Source: an archaeon (GTDB taxonomy: Archaea > B1Sed10-29 > WALL01). Taken from it: DNA of 7,717 bases. Shown piece by piece: positions 1-4,666 of this stretch. The position numbers and the translations under genes are program-made. The stretch's first letter is position 1; every line of letters begins with the position of its first letter. The notes under the pieces were generated by a model, which saw nothing but the letters and a program-made list of their open reading frames with translations, was not told where the DNA came from and searched no databases. Where the stretch lies: assembly GCA_030592525.1 (NCBI GenBank), contig JAUVIW010000044.1, forward strand, positions 1-7,717. The letters run 5' to 3'.

Positions 1-143
1 ACGTTTGGAGCCACCCCGTCCAAGTCGCGCTTCATCGTTCCCTTCATCAGTTGCAGTGCGCGGGCCTTCTCGAGCTTCGGGCACTGCGGCCTGCCACAGA
101 GCTTCTTGGTGCCCTTGCATTCCACGCACATCCTAGCGTCCAT
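1..143 (-). CDS. nreA: DNA repair protein NreA, N-terminal part (cut by window edge)
   Basis: Reading the minus strand from the ATG at 143-141 gives 47 codons that run off the left edge, so only the N-terminus is present. Residues 6-21 hold a zinc-ribbon-like cluster, CVECKGTKKLCGRPQC, with Cys6, Cys9, Cys16 and Cys21, followed by CPKLEKARAL. This arrangement (CxxCxG, then LCG and CP) is what I recognise as the N-terminus of the archaeal Nre family (DUF650/DUF651). Family members have been linked to repair of DNA damage and carry a PCNA-binding peptide at the far C-terminus, which cannot be seen here. The start was chosen because an AT-rich box at 168-175 lies about 28 nt upstream, which fits a leaderless message; Met5 is an alternative. 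The gene diverges from the AbrB-like regulator. The family call rests on a short stretch, but the Cys pattern is distinctive. Confidence 0.75.
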   Translation of the reverse strand, partial: MDARMCVECKGTKKLCGRPQCPKLEKARALQLMKGTMKRDLDGVAPN

Positions 144-167
144 TAAGGGTGTGTAAGGCAGAATAGC

Positions 168-175
168 TATTTATA
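168..175. promoter_or_regulatory. Shared divergent box A (TATA) between nreA and the AbrB-like gene
   Basis: The sequence TATTTATA reads TATAAATA on the other strand. On the plus strand, TTTATAGG (170-177) fits the archaeal box A consensus and is centred about 27 nt before the ATG at 201. On the minus strand the same box is centred about 28 nt before the nreA ATG at 143. Both spacings match transcription starting at or next to the start codon. That the single box works in both directions is inference; two factor-bound orientations would be needed. Confidence 0.6.
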
Positions 176-178
176 GGT

Positions 179-186
179 GCCCGGGC
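179..186. promoter_or_regulatory. GC palindrome just downstream of box A, possible operator
   Basis: GCCCGGGC is a perfect 8-bp palindrome lying between the box A and the predicted transcription start of the AbrB-like gene. A repressor bound here would block that promoter, and the adjacent gene encodes a DNA-binding protein, so autoregulation is possible. Short GC palindromes arise easily by chance in GC-rich DNA, so this is weak evidence. Confidence 0.2.
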
Positions 187-200
187 TTAACTTGCCTAGA

Positions 201-911
201 ATGAGCGAGGTATTTAAAAAAGGCGGCAGCATGGCTGTTCTCGTGCCAGAGCACATAGCCAAGGCGCTCGAGCTCCGCGAAGGAGACAGCGTGGACTTCG
301 ACCTCTTGAACAAGGAGCTCGCCGCGTTCAAGAAGCGGGGCATCGCCGACACAGAGATTGACTTGCTAAGGAAGCTGTCGGGCATCAAGTTCGCGGACCG
401 CACCAAGGAAAACGTGCGCAAGTCCCTGAGCGAGGAGGAGCAAAAGGTGCTCGGCGCGCTCGTAAAGCGCAAAGCCATCTCGTTCTATGACGAGGGCAAG
501 TACAAGGGCCATGGCGTGTACAGCATCTCGCGCGACTACTACGTCCTGCTCAGCGAGCCCGAGAAAAAGCCGGGGCCAAAGAAGGCGAACGCCCTTGGCG
601 ACGCCGGGTTCAGGGTGGTGCAGTCACAGGGTGAGGCTGAGGCACTGCTGTCCGAATTGGAGCCCACGATAAAGAGCGGCGGGGTTGTTGCTGTCCGGAG
701 CTTTGACAAGCTGTTCTATTTCGTGTCCAGCGACATCGTGAGCAGGGAAGGAAGCAGGATAATCGCATACCTCGAAGAAGGTGACTTAACACTCAAGGAG
801 ATAGTGGGCAAGTGCTCGCTTAACGAGAAGCTCGCGAAAGCGGTGATAGAGGTACTAAGGGAGAGCGGTGATATCATTGAAAAGCGAAGGGAAACCTACG
901 CGCTCGCGTGA
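201..911 (+). CDS. AbrB-like swapped-hairpin DNA-binding protein with C-terminal winged helix
   Basis: This 236-aa protein starts with an AbrB/SpoVT-type domain at residues 3-36: FKKGGSMAVLVPEHIAKAL then LREGDSVDF, matching the family pattern of a K-x-G-x-S strand, a proline-capped helix and a G-D-x-V strand. Residues about 60-120 form a second, unassigned region. A charged Pro/Lys linker follows (120-130, KKPGPKK). The C-terminal 50 residues (187-236) read as a winged helix with a LKEIVGKCSLNEKLAKAVIEVL-like recognition segment and a wing ending ETYALA. It is probably a transcription regulator or chromatin-associated DNA binder; its target is unknown. A GTG at 177 would add 8 residues outside the domain, whereas ATG 201 sits about 27 nt after a consensus box A, so I prefer a leaderless start at 201. 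The stress-like gene overlaps its 3' end. Confidence 0.72.
   Translation: MSEVFKKGGSMAVLVPEHIAKALELREGDSVDFDLLNKELAAFKKRGIADTEIDLLRKLSGIKFADRTKENVRKSLSEEEQKVLGALVKRKAISFYDEGKYKGHGVYSISRDYYVLLSEPEKKPGPKKANALGDAGFRVVQSQGEAEALLSELEPTIKSGGVVAVRSFDKLFYFVSSDIVSREGSRIIAYLEEGDLTLKEIVGKCSLNEKLAKAVIEVLRESGDIIEKRRETYALA
867..872 (+). promoter_or_regulatory. Possible Shine-Dalgarno for the stress-like gene
   Basis: GGTGAT matches the archaeal 16S rRNA anti-Shine-Dalgarno tail. It contains the GTG at 868 and lies 4 nt before an in-frame TTG at 877. If it acts as a ribosome binding site, TTG 877 rather than GTG 868 would be the start of the downstream gene. Confidence 0.3.
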
Positions 912-1302
912 AGGCGCCCAGCTCCGCCTCGCGGGCGTGCCCGAGAGGGGGGATAGCTTCCGCACGATACTCGTGCCCATAGTGACGGGTGACGAGTGCG
1001 AAAAAGCATTCATGATTTCCTGCCTCAAGGGCAGCGGGGAGATAGTCGCCTTGAACGTTATCGACCCGAACATGAAGGGCAGTGAGCTCGAGGCGTCCTT
1101 GAAGAAGACGCGCGAGGCAATGGACCACATGCGTGACTTCTTCCACGGGATGCGCGTTAGCTTCCGTGCTGTGGAGGAGTGGGGCGACCTTGCTGAGAAA
1201 GTGCGCTCGCTGGCACAGCGCTTTGGTGTTGACGCGGTTGTCATGCCCAAGAAGGCGGAGAAGTGGGCGCCTGACTTCGGCGTGAAAACGGAGTTTGTGT
1301 GA
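868..1302 (+). CDS. Universal stress protein-like (HUP fold), short form
   Basis: The frame encodes up to 144 aa and overlaps the AbrB-like gene by 44 nt, so the two are probably cotranscribed and coupled. From residue 31 the chain alternates strands and helices as in the UspA family: FRTILVPIV (strand 1), GEIVALNVIDPN (strand 2), a long helix around 73-95, VSFRAVEEWG (strand 3), a helix, and VDAVVMP (strand 4). The family's ATP-binding loop (GxxG, nine residues, then G-S/T) and fifth strand are absent, because the chain ends about 15 residues after strand 4. It may therefore not bind ATP and could act as a partner or sensor. The first 30 residues are outside the fold. Starts at GTG 868, TTG 877 (with a good Shine-Dalgarno) or GTG 937 are all possible. 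I am fairly sure of the gene, less of the family. Confidence 0.6.
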   Translation: MISLKSEGKPTRSREGAQLRLAGVPERGDSFRTILVPIVTGDECEKAFMISCLKGSGEIVALNVIDPNMKGSELEASLKKTREAMDHMRDFFHGMRVSFRAVEEWGDLAEKVRSLAQRFGVDAVVMPKKAEKWAPDFGVKTEFV

Positions 1303-1303
1303 G

Positions 1304-1312
1304 CTTTTTATT
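1304..1312 (+). promoter_or_regulatory. Box A for the 287-aa gene, doubling as T-tract terminator
   Basis: CTTTTTATT begins 2 nt after the stop codon of the stress-like gene and is centred about 25-26 nt before the ATG at 1334, the distance expected for a leaderless transcript. The run of five T residues could also end transcription of the upstream gene, as archaeal termination occurs at T-rich tracts. The dual role is inference. Confidence 0.5.
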
Positions 1313-1333
1313 CTGTGCGCGGGTAATAGCATC

Positions 1334-2197
1334 ATGCCAGTCAAGCGTGCAAAAAGCAGTGGCCATAAGCTACGCAAGCGGGCTAAAACAATCCCGCAGT
1401 TCCTAACAAAAGTATTTCTTAGGCGCACCCGCCTGATGCGCGCACCGGAACTGAACAAGCTAGTCGAAAAAGTGTACTTGCGGGGGACAAGCGTGCGCGA
1501 GAAGCACGTGGTGTTCAACAAGGTGAAGAAAAAGCAGAGCAAAGATGCAGAAACATACTTATGGGACCTTGAGGGTGGAAACCGCCTGCTCACGAGCCGC
1601 AAAGAACAGAAGAAGTGGGAAGCGCGGTTCGAGAGGAGCGGAAGGTACTGGCTGGACGAGCCAATAGAAGCATACCTGATGATAAACGGTGCGGGTAGGT
1701 ACGCAGGCCGCTTCGGAAAAGACGGGATTATCGTCGTCCTGGATAAGAAGAAGCTGCACAAGCGCCTCAAGGAAGAGGGGATTGACTACGAAGTCGTGCC
1801 GCACTTCTACGGAGGGTTCGGAGGGCAGTTCATTATCCAGGCAACCAAGCCCACAAAGAAAAAGATTCCCATTGAAGAGGTCGGTGCACGCATCACGCTC
1901 ACGGATGAGGAAAATAAGGGCATAGAAGAACTGCCTATGACGAAAAATGAGCTGCATGTCCTATGGCGCGACTACAAGACGCGCCTTAAAGAGAATGAGG
2001 ATGCGGAAAACCCATTGTTTGTTTGGACTGGCAGTCTCGAGCTCGAGGCCCCGCAGGTCACGCGCGGAGAGGCGGAACGCGAAGGGAAAAAGGAAGTTTG
2101 GGTGCCCCCGGAAATAATGGACCAAGTCATTACGTTCCGCAAGAGCAAGCTGTTGAAGCACAAGCTTGTCGAGTACCTGAAGAAAACGTATGCTTAG
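1334..2197 (+). CDS. Hypothetical basic protein, 287 aa
   Basis: I do not recognise this protein. The longer frame upstream (from 1295) overlaps the previous gene and holds the promoter, so ATG 1334 (MPVKRAKSSGHKLRKRAK) is the better start. The N-terminal ~100 residues are very rich in Lys and Arg, and clusters such as KLRKRAK and KVKKKQSK suggest contact with nucleic acid. Residues about 110-180 contain alternating hydrophobic strands and a glycine-rich YGGFGGQFIIQATKP segment after a VVPHF strand. The C-terminal third is charged and ends with KSKLLKHKLVEYLKKTYA, probably a helix. There is no signal peptide and no membrane segment. The stop codon TAG overlaps the TAA of the convergent deaminase gene. 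A role in RNA or ribosome biology is only a guess from charge. Confidence 0.65.
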   Translation: MPVKRAKSSGHKLRKRAKTIPQFLTKVFLRRTRLMRAPELNKLVEKVYLRGTSVREKHVVFNKVKKKQSKDAETYLWDLEGGNRLLTSRKEQKKWEARFERSGRYWLDEPIEAYLMINGAGRYAGRFGKDGIIVVLDKKKLHKRLKEEGIDYEVVPHFYGGFGGQFIIQATKPTKKKIPIEEVGARITLTDEENKGIEELPMTKNELHVLWRDYKTRLKENEDAENPLFVWTGSLELEAPQVTRGEAEREGKKEVWVPPEIMDQVITFRKSKLLKHKLVEYLKKTYA

Positions 2198-2610
2198 CAC
2201 TGCGTGCTCATCGGGAGCATTTCACTGAGCTTGGCTTTCCTTAGGCCGCGTCCCTTGGGCACTATGATCCACGGGTTGCCGAACATGCTTAGGAACTCAC
2301 GGCAGTTGCCGCACGGAGTGAAGAACTCCTTGTTCTTCGGGGAGCGGTACTTGAACGTCACTGTTGTAACTATTTTCTTGTGGCCGGCAGCGTAAGCGAG
2401 CGCGATTGCAGAGTACTCGGCGCAGATTGATGATGGCGCAGAATAGGGCTGGTAGATGTTCGGGCCGACGAAGATGGAGCCGTCCTCTGTGCGCACGGCT
2501 GCGTAGACGCTGGAGATATGCTCACCGCGCCAGTGCTTGGGCTTGAACTCCTTTGCATACGCCTTCACGGCTTCGACGAGTTCCAAGTCCTTTTTCGATA
2601 GCGGTTTCAT
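2194..2610 (-). CDS. Cytidine / blasticidin-S deaminase-like protein
   Basis: This 138-aa protein has the zinc-dependent deaminase signatures in the right order and spacing: ICAEYSAI at 62-69 (Cys63 zinc ligand, Glu65 proton shuttle) and PCGNCREFL at 99-107 (Cys100 and Cys103 zinc ligands). Length and the C-terminal KLSEMLPM segment match the ~130-aa tetrameric cytidine deaminase family, which turns cytidine into uridine in pyrimidine salvage. The substrate loop reads GPNIYQ, where typical cytidine deaminases have GxNIE; Asn51 is kept but the ribose-binding Glu is replaced by Tyr53, as in blasticidin-S deaminase (NVY). The true substrate is therefore uncertain. No clear box A or strong Shine-Dalgarno precedes the ATG. 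It lies 117 nt downstream of tRNA-Val on the same strand and may be read through from that promoter across two hairpins. Confidence 0.85.
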   Translation of the reverse strand: MKPLSKKDLELVEAVKAYAKEFKPKHWRGEHISSVYAAVRTEDGSIFVGPNIYQPYSAPSSICAEYSAIALAYAAGHKKIVTTVTFKYRSPKNKEFFTPCGNCREFLSMFGNPWIIVPKGRGLRKAKLSEMLPMSTQC

Positions 2611-2651
2611 GACAGCACAACCCCAAGCGAAGCAAGTAGGTTCTTTTGGTC

Positions 2652-2677
2652 ATTACCGTCGTTCAGACGACGGTAAT
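2652..2677 (-). repeat. Perfect 11-bp inverted repeat (hairpin) between tRNA-Val and the deaminase gene
   Basis: ATTACCGTCGT (2652-2662) and ACGACGGTAAT (2667-2677) are exact reverse complements around a 4-nt loop, TCAG. In RNA this would be a strong stem-loop. On the minus strand it lies 42 nt upstream of the deaminase start, so it could be part of that mRNA's leader or the end of a tRNA-Val transcript. Function is not known. Confidence 0.8.
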
Positions 2678-2681
2678 CAAG

Positions 2682-2719
2682 CTTTTCTTAGCGACCCGAA
2701 GGGGAGCGTCCAAGAAAAG
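2682..2719 (-). repeat. Second inverted repeat, 8-bp stem with structured loop
   Basis: CTTTTCTT (2682-2689) pairs with AAGAAAAG (2712-2719) around a 22-nt loop that itself contains CCC-GAA-GGG (2695-2703). It starts 4 nt after the first hairpin and ends 7 nt before the tRNA-Val CCA end. On the minus strand the arm nearest the tRNA reads CTTTTCTT, so it may also act as a T-rich terminator for tRNA-Val. Confidence 0.6.
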
Positions 2720-2726
2720 GTTGTTA

Positions 2727-2803
2727 TGGTGGGCCCAATGGGACTCGAACCCATGGTCTTATCCACGTCAAGGATACGTCCTAACCAGCTAGACTATGGG
2801 CCC
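2727..2803 (-). tRNA. tRNA-Val (anticodon GAC), CCA encoded
   Basis: The minus strand folds into a complete cloverleaf. The acceptor is GGGCCCA/TGGGCCC with discriminator A at 2730 and a genomically encoded CCA at 2729-2727. The D stem is GTCT/GGAC with a GG-containing loop, and the anticodon stem is TATCC/GGATA. The seven-base loop TTGACGT places GAC at 34-36, which reads valine codons GUC and GUU. The variable loop is AGACC, and the T stem ATGGG/CCCAT closes TTCGAGT. There is no intron. A strong box A is centred about 27 nt before position 2807, just ahead of the mature 5' end, so it has its own promoter. It lies 96 nt downstream of tRNA-Ala. Confidence 0.95.
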
Positions 2804-2830
2804 ACGAGGGTAACATTTGGCTTCAGGGAC

Positions 2831-2838
2831 TATATAAA
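2831..2838 (-). promoter_or_regulatory. Box A of tRNA-Val
   Basis: The minus strand reads TTTATATA, a near-perfect archaeal box A. Its centre lies about 27 nt upstream of position 2807, giving a predicted leader of about 4 nt before mature tRNA-Val at 2803. This is the strongest promoter element in the window. Confidence 0.75.
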
Positions 2839-2887
2839 GAATAACCCTCAAGGTATTTTGGCAAGGTTTTTGCCTGAGCCGATGGGG

Positions 2888-2894
2888 AAAAAAA
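2888..2894 (-). terminator. Oligo-T terminator of tRNA-Ala
   Basis: Seven consecutive T residues on the minus strand begin 5 nt after the discriminator base of tRNA-Ala. Archaeal RNA polymerase stops at such T runs without needing a hairpin. It separates tRNA-Ala from the independently promoted tRNA-Val. Confidence 0.65.
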
Positions 2895-2899
2895 GATAG

Positions 2900-3013
2900 T
2901 GGACCAGGTGGGATTTGAACCCACGACTCCTCCCAATTCAGTTTGATTGGCAGCTCTTGACGAACGCCAAACAAATCGCCGAGGGAGTACTCTTCCAACT
3001 GAGCTACAGGCCC
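2900..3013 (-). tRNA. tRNA-Ala (anticodon GGC) with 41-nt intron; unusual C33
   Basis: After removal of the intron at 2936-2976 the minus strand gives a 73-nt cloverleaf. The acceptor is GGGCCTG/CTGGTCC with G3-U70, the alanine identity pair, and a U6-U67 mismatch; the discriminator is A at 2900 and CCA is not encoded. The D stem is GCTC/GAGT, the anticodon stem CTCCC/GGGAG, the variable loop GAGTC and the T stem GTGGG/CCCAC. The spliced loop is T-C-G-G-C-G-T, so the anticodon is GGC (alanine, GCC/GCU). Position 33 is C where U is nearly universal. The anticodon and G3-U70 agree on alanine. The odd base and the mismatch could mean relaxed constraint, editing or a sequencing error. Confidence 0.88.
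2936..2976 (-). other. tRNA-Ala intron with canonical bulge-helix-bulge splice motif
   Basis: The intron sits at the canonical 37/38 position. The precursor pairs as: anticodon stem CTCCC/GGGAG, a 3-nt bulge ATT (3' site, cut AT/T), a 4-bp helix TCGG/CTGA, a 3-nt bulge CGA (5' site, cut CG/A), and an inner helix TTTGTTTGGC/GCCAATCAAA with one T-T mismatch. This is the hBHBh' form cut by the archaeal tRNA splicing endonuclease. Base C33 forms a G-C pair in the 4-bp helix. Confidence 0.85.
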
Positions 3014-3044
3014 ACTGTAACCCGATAAATTGTCACAGGGGTGT

Positions 3045-3052
3045 TCATAAGC
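3045..3052 (-). promoter_or_regulatory. Possible box A of tRNA-Ala
   Basis: The minus strand reads GCTTATGA here, a partial box A match centred about 27 nt before position 3021, which is 8 nt ahead of the mature tRNA. A closer AT-rich element (3024-3031) would place the start inside the tRNA and is therefore unlikely. Cotranscription with the upstream lsm operon is an alternative. Confidence 0.35.
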
Positions 3053-3058
3053 GTTGCG

Positions 3059-3071
3059 GTGGCTACGCCAC
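3059..3071 (-). repeat. Small hairpin downstream of lsm
   Basis: GTGGC (3059-3063) and GCCAC (3067-3071) form a 5-bp stem with a 3-nt loop, 19 nt after the lsm stop codon. No T run follows, so it is not a typical terminator. It may protect the 3' end of the operon transcript or be chance. Confidence 0.3.
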
Positions 3072-3090
3072 AATGAAGCCACAGAACGGC

Positions 3091-3312
3091 TTAAGGTGAG
3101 ACGAAAACGATGTTGTCGCCGCGAACCAGCATGGGGCCAATCTTCTTGAGGACCTTGTCGTCCTCAAGCTCCTCGACGTCTTCCAGCACGATGTTCATGT
3201 GGACGTCGAAGGCCATTAGCTTGCCGCGAAGCTCCCTCTTGCCTTTTAGCCTGACCAATACGGTCTTGTTTACTGAACTATTTAAAAAATCAAATGGTCT
3301 CTCAACAGTCAT
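3091..3312 (-). CDS. Sm-like archaeal protein (Lsm/SmAP)
   Basis: This 73-aa protein is the size of a single Sm domain. The Sm1 motif spans about 18-45 with the family core GKLMAFDVHMNIVLEDVEE (Asp36, His38, Asn40). The Sm2 motif MLVRGDNIVFVSP (Arg64, Gly65, Asp66) forms the C-terminus. Archaeal Lsm proteins assemble into heptameric rings that bind U-rich RNA and take part in RNA metabolism. The frame continues upstream, but ATG 3312 is preceded at 6-7 nt by GAGG/AGGT followed by seven T residues, so I use it as the start; the extra upstream residues do not match the family. It is the last gene of the minus-strand operon, 43 nt after the MinD-like gene. Confidence 0.92.
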   Translation of the reverse strand: MTVERPFDFLNSSVNKTVLVRLKGKRELRGKLMAFDVHMNIVLEDVEELEDDKVLKKIGPMLVRGDNIVFVSP

Positions 3313-3319
3313 AAAAAAA

Positions 3320-3323
3320 CCTC
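3320..3323 (-). promoter_or_regulatory. Shine-Dalgarno of lsm
   Basis: GAGG on the minus strand, followed by seven T residues and then ATG at 3312. This fixes the lsm start and rejects the longer reading that begins at 3339. A weak box A-like TTTTAA at 3347-3352 lies next to the stop of the preceding gene, but it would place the transcript start inside this site, so lsm more likely uses the operon message. Confidence 0.55.
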
Positions 3324-3355
3324 TGCACTCGTTTCTCATAGCGGGCTTAAAAGCG

Positions 3356-4204
3356 TTACTGCTTCACACCCGGTTTTTGCATCGCTTTCTTGTCTGCATC
3401 CAACTCTTTTAGAGTGGGCTTCGGCTTCCGCTTCAGGAAGCCCATGATTGTTTCCAGCAGGCCGGACTTCTTCTTTGCCACGGGCATCGGAGCCGGCACG
3501 CCCAAGAGCCTTGCCGCGAGATTCGTCATCGCGACAGCTGAATCAGCAGTCGGGTACTCAAGGATAACGGGCTTGCCGTCCAGGGAAGTCTCCCTCAGCT
3601 GGGGGTCCTCCGGGATGACGGCCAACACATCGGTCTGAAGCGTCTTCTGGATGTCCTTCACACCCATCTCCTGCTTCATGCCCTTCTGCATGTTAACGAC
3701 GACGCCGAGGATGTCCATCCCCAAGCGCCTCTCAGCAACGAGTATTACTTTGAGCGCGTCCGCGACGGCGATGGGCTCGGGCATAGTGACCACGAGCACT
3801 TCCTGCGCTGCGGATAGGGTGGCGAGGACATCGCTCCCGATGCCTGCGGCAGTGTCCAAGAGAAGTATCTCGCCGTGCTTCGCGATTTCCTGGATAATGC
3901 CCGTGAGCTTTTCCTCGTCAACGCGCCTGAACTTCTCGATGGACAGCCCGCTCGGAACCATTTTGGCTCCGGCCTGCACATCGTAAATAGCGTCCTGCAC
4001 ACTCGCCTCGCCGAGCAATACGTCCTGTAACGTGATTGGGCGGCCCTCCATGCCCAGGACCAGGCCGAGGTTAGCCATCTGCATGTCCGTGTCAACCATT
4101 ATGACCTTCTTGCCGAGGCGCGCCATGGCTATTCCAAGGTTCGCGGTCACCGACGTCTTGCCAACGCCGCCCTTGCCTGATACAACTGCTATTATGCGGG
4201 TCAA
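3356..4204 (-). CDS. MinD/ParA-family ATPase
   Basis: This 282-aa protein has the deviant Walker A motif GKGGVGKT at 10-17 (signature Lys11, phosphate-binding Lys16), the Walker A' region VIMVDTDMQMANLGLVLG at 34-51 and Walker B ILLLDTAAG at 113-121. Such ATPases dimerise with ATP and bind membranes or DNA to position other complexes. The segment GLLETIMGFLKRKPK at about 248-262 resembles the short amphipathic helix that anchors MinD to the membrane, although a 20-residue charged tail follows here. Archaea often carry several MinD homologues and their roles differ. The start overlaps the stop of the roadblock-like gene by 4 nt (ATGA), implying tight coupling and probably a shared function. 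Which cellular structure it positions cannot be read from the sequence. Confidence 0.9.
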   Translation of the reverse strand: MTRIIAVVSGKGGVGKTSVTANLGIAMARLGKKVIMVDTDMQMANLGLVLGMEGRPITLQDVLLGEASVQDAIYDVQAGAKMVPSGLSIEKFRRVDEEKLTGIIQEIAKHGEILLLDTAAGIGSDVLATLSAAQEVLVVTMPEPIAVADALKVILVAERRLGMDILGVVVNMQKGMKQEMGVKDIQKTLQTDVLAVIPEDPQLRETSLDGKPVILEYPTADSAVAMTNLAARLLGVPAPMPVAKKKSGLLETIMGFLKRKPKPTLKELDADKKAMQKPGVKQ

Positions 4205-4665
4205 GTGTTGTTCACCCCTTTCTCCACTTTGCGAGCGAGGGCGCTGAGCTCAGCTCCGGTGAGCGTGCCCTCTGTCTCAATAACGAATATGTGCCCGTTG
4301 TTCGGGTAAAAGACATGCGTCTTGCCCTGGCCCCTCACGACCATGTAGCGCGCGTCCGGCAAAGCCTGCGCGACAGACTGGAACAGGGATGCGGATGCCT
4401 TCGGGCTCGAGTCACCGAGGCTGGAAACCACTTTGCCGCCGTTGGCCTTCTCAAGAGTGAGCGAGCTCAGGCTGAAGTCCTCGGCCAGCTTCTCCAAGTA
4501 GCCCGTGGTCATTGACGGCCGCATGACACGCACGCTGCCGGGAACCATTAGCTCTCTTAGAGATTTCATGCGCTCCTCGCGCTCCTTCTCAAGCGACTTC
4601 TTGCCAGTGAGCTTGCGGATAACATTGTCTATGTCCCACTTCAAGTTCCATGGCTTGATGCGCAT
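4201..4665 (-). CDS. Roadblock/LC7-like domain protein
   Basis: This 154-aa protein has a charged N-terminus with a helix rich in Lys, Glu and Arg (11-40), then a region from about 65 to 150 that fits the roadblock/LC7 fold. The order is strand LTLEKANGG, strand KVVSSLG, helix ASLFQSVAQAL, a three-strand meander ARYMVVRGQGKTHVFYP...HIFVIETEG, and a final helix ELSALARKVEKG. Roadblock proteins such as MglB dimerise and regulate partner nucleotidases. Here the 4-nt overlap with the MinD-like gene suggests that ATPase as partner, which is inference. There is no signal peptide. The upstream DUF2226-like gene ends 1 nt before its ATG. The fold call is by pattern only. Confidence 0.55.
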   Translation of the reverse strand: MRIKPWNLKWDIDNVIRKLTGKKSLEKEREERMKSLRELMVPGSVRVMRPSMTTGYLEKLAEDFSLSSLTLEKANGGKVVSSLGDSSPKASASLFQSVAQALPDARYMVVRGQGKTHVFYPNNGHIFVIETEGTLTGAELSALARKVEKGVNNT

Positions 4666-4666
4666 C

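Noticed and set aside
874..1770. Long minus-strand open frame (298 codons) opposite the stress-like and 287-aa genes
   Set aside because: It is antisense to two better supported genes and its product is Arg/Ser/Leu-rich without motifs, typical of a shadow frame in GC-rich DNA.
2652..2719. CRISPR array or box C/D RNA reading of the hairpin region
   Set aside because: There are no regularly spaced direct repeats and no recognisable RUGAUGA/CUGA box pair.
2537..2899. Plus-strand open frame of 120 codons
   Set aside because: It runs across the deaminase 5' end, the hairpins and antisense of tRNA-Val, with no family motif.
2971..2990. tRNA-Pro(CGG) reading of the intron-containing tRNA, which would keep U33
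   Set aside because: Shifting the loop by one base breaks the anticodon stem and shortens the variable loop, while the G3-U70 pair, stem pairing and BHB geometry all support alanine with GGC.
3024..3031. AT-rich element as the box A of tRNA-Ala
   Set aside because: Its centre is only about 14 nt before the mature 5' end, so transcription would begin inside the tRNA.
2789..3082. Minus-strand open frame of 97 codons over the tRNA region
   Set aside because: It covers the whole tRNA-Ala including its intron and part of tRNA-Val; the tRNA folds fully explain the sequence.
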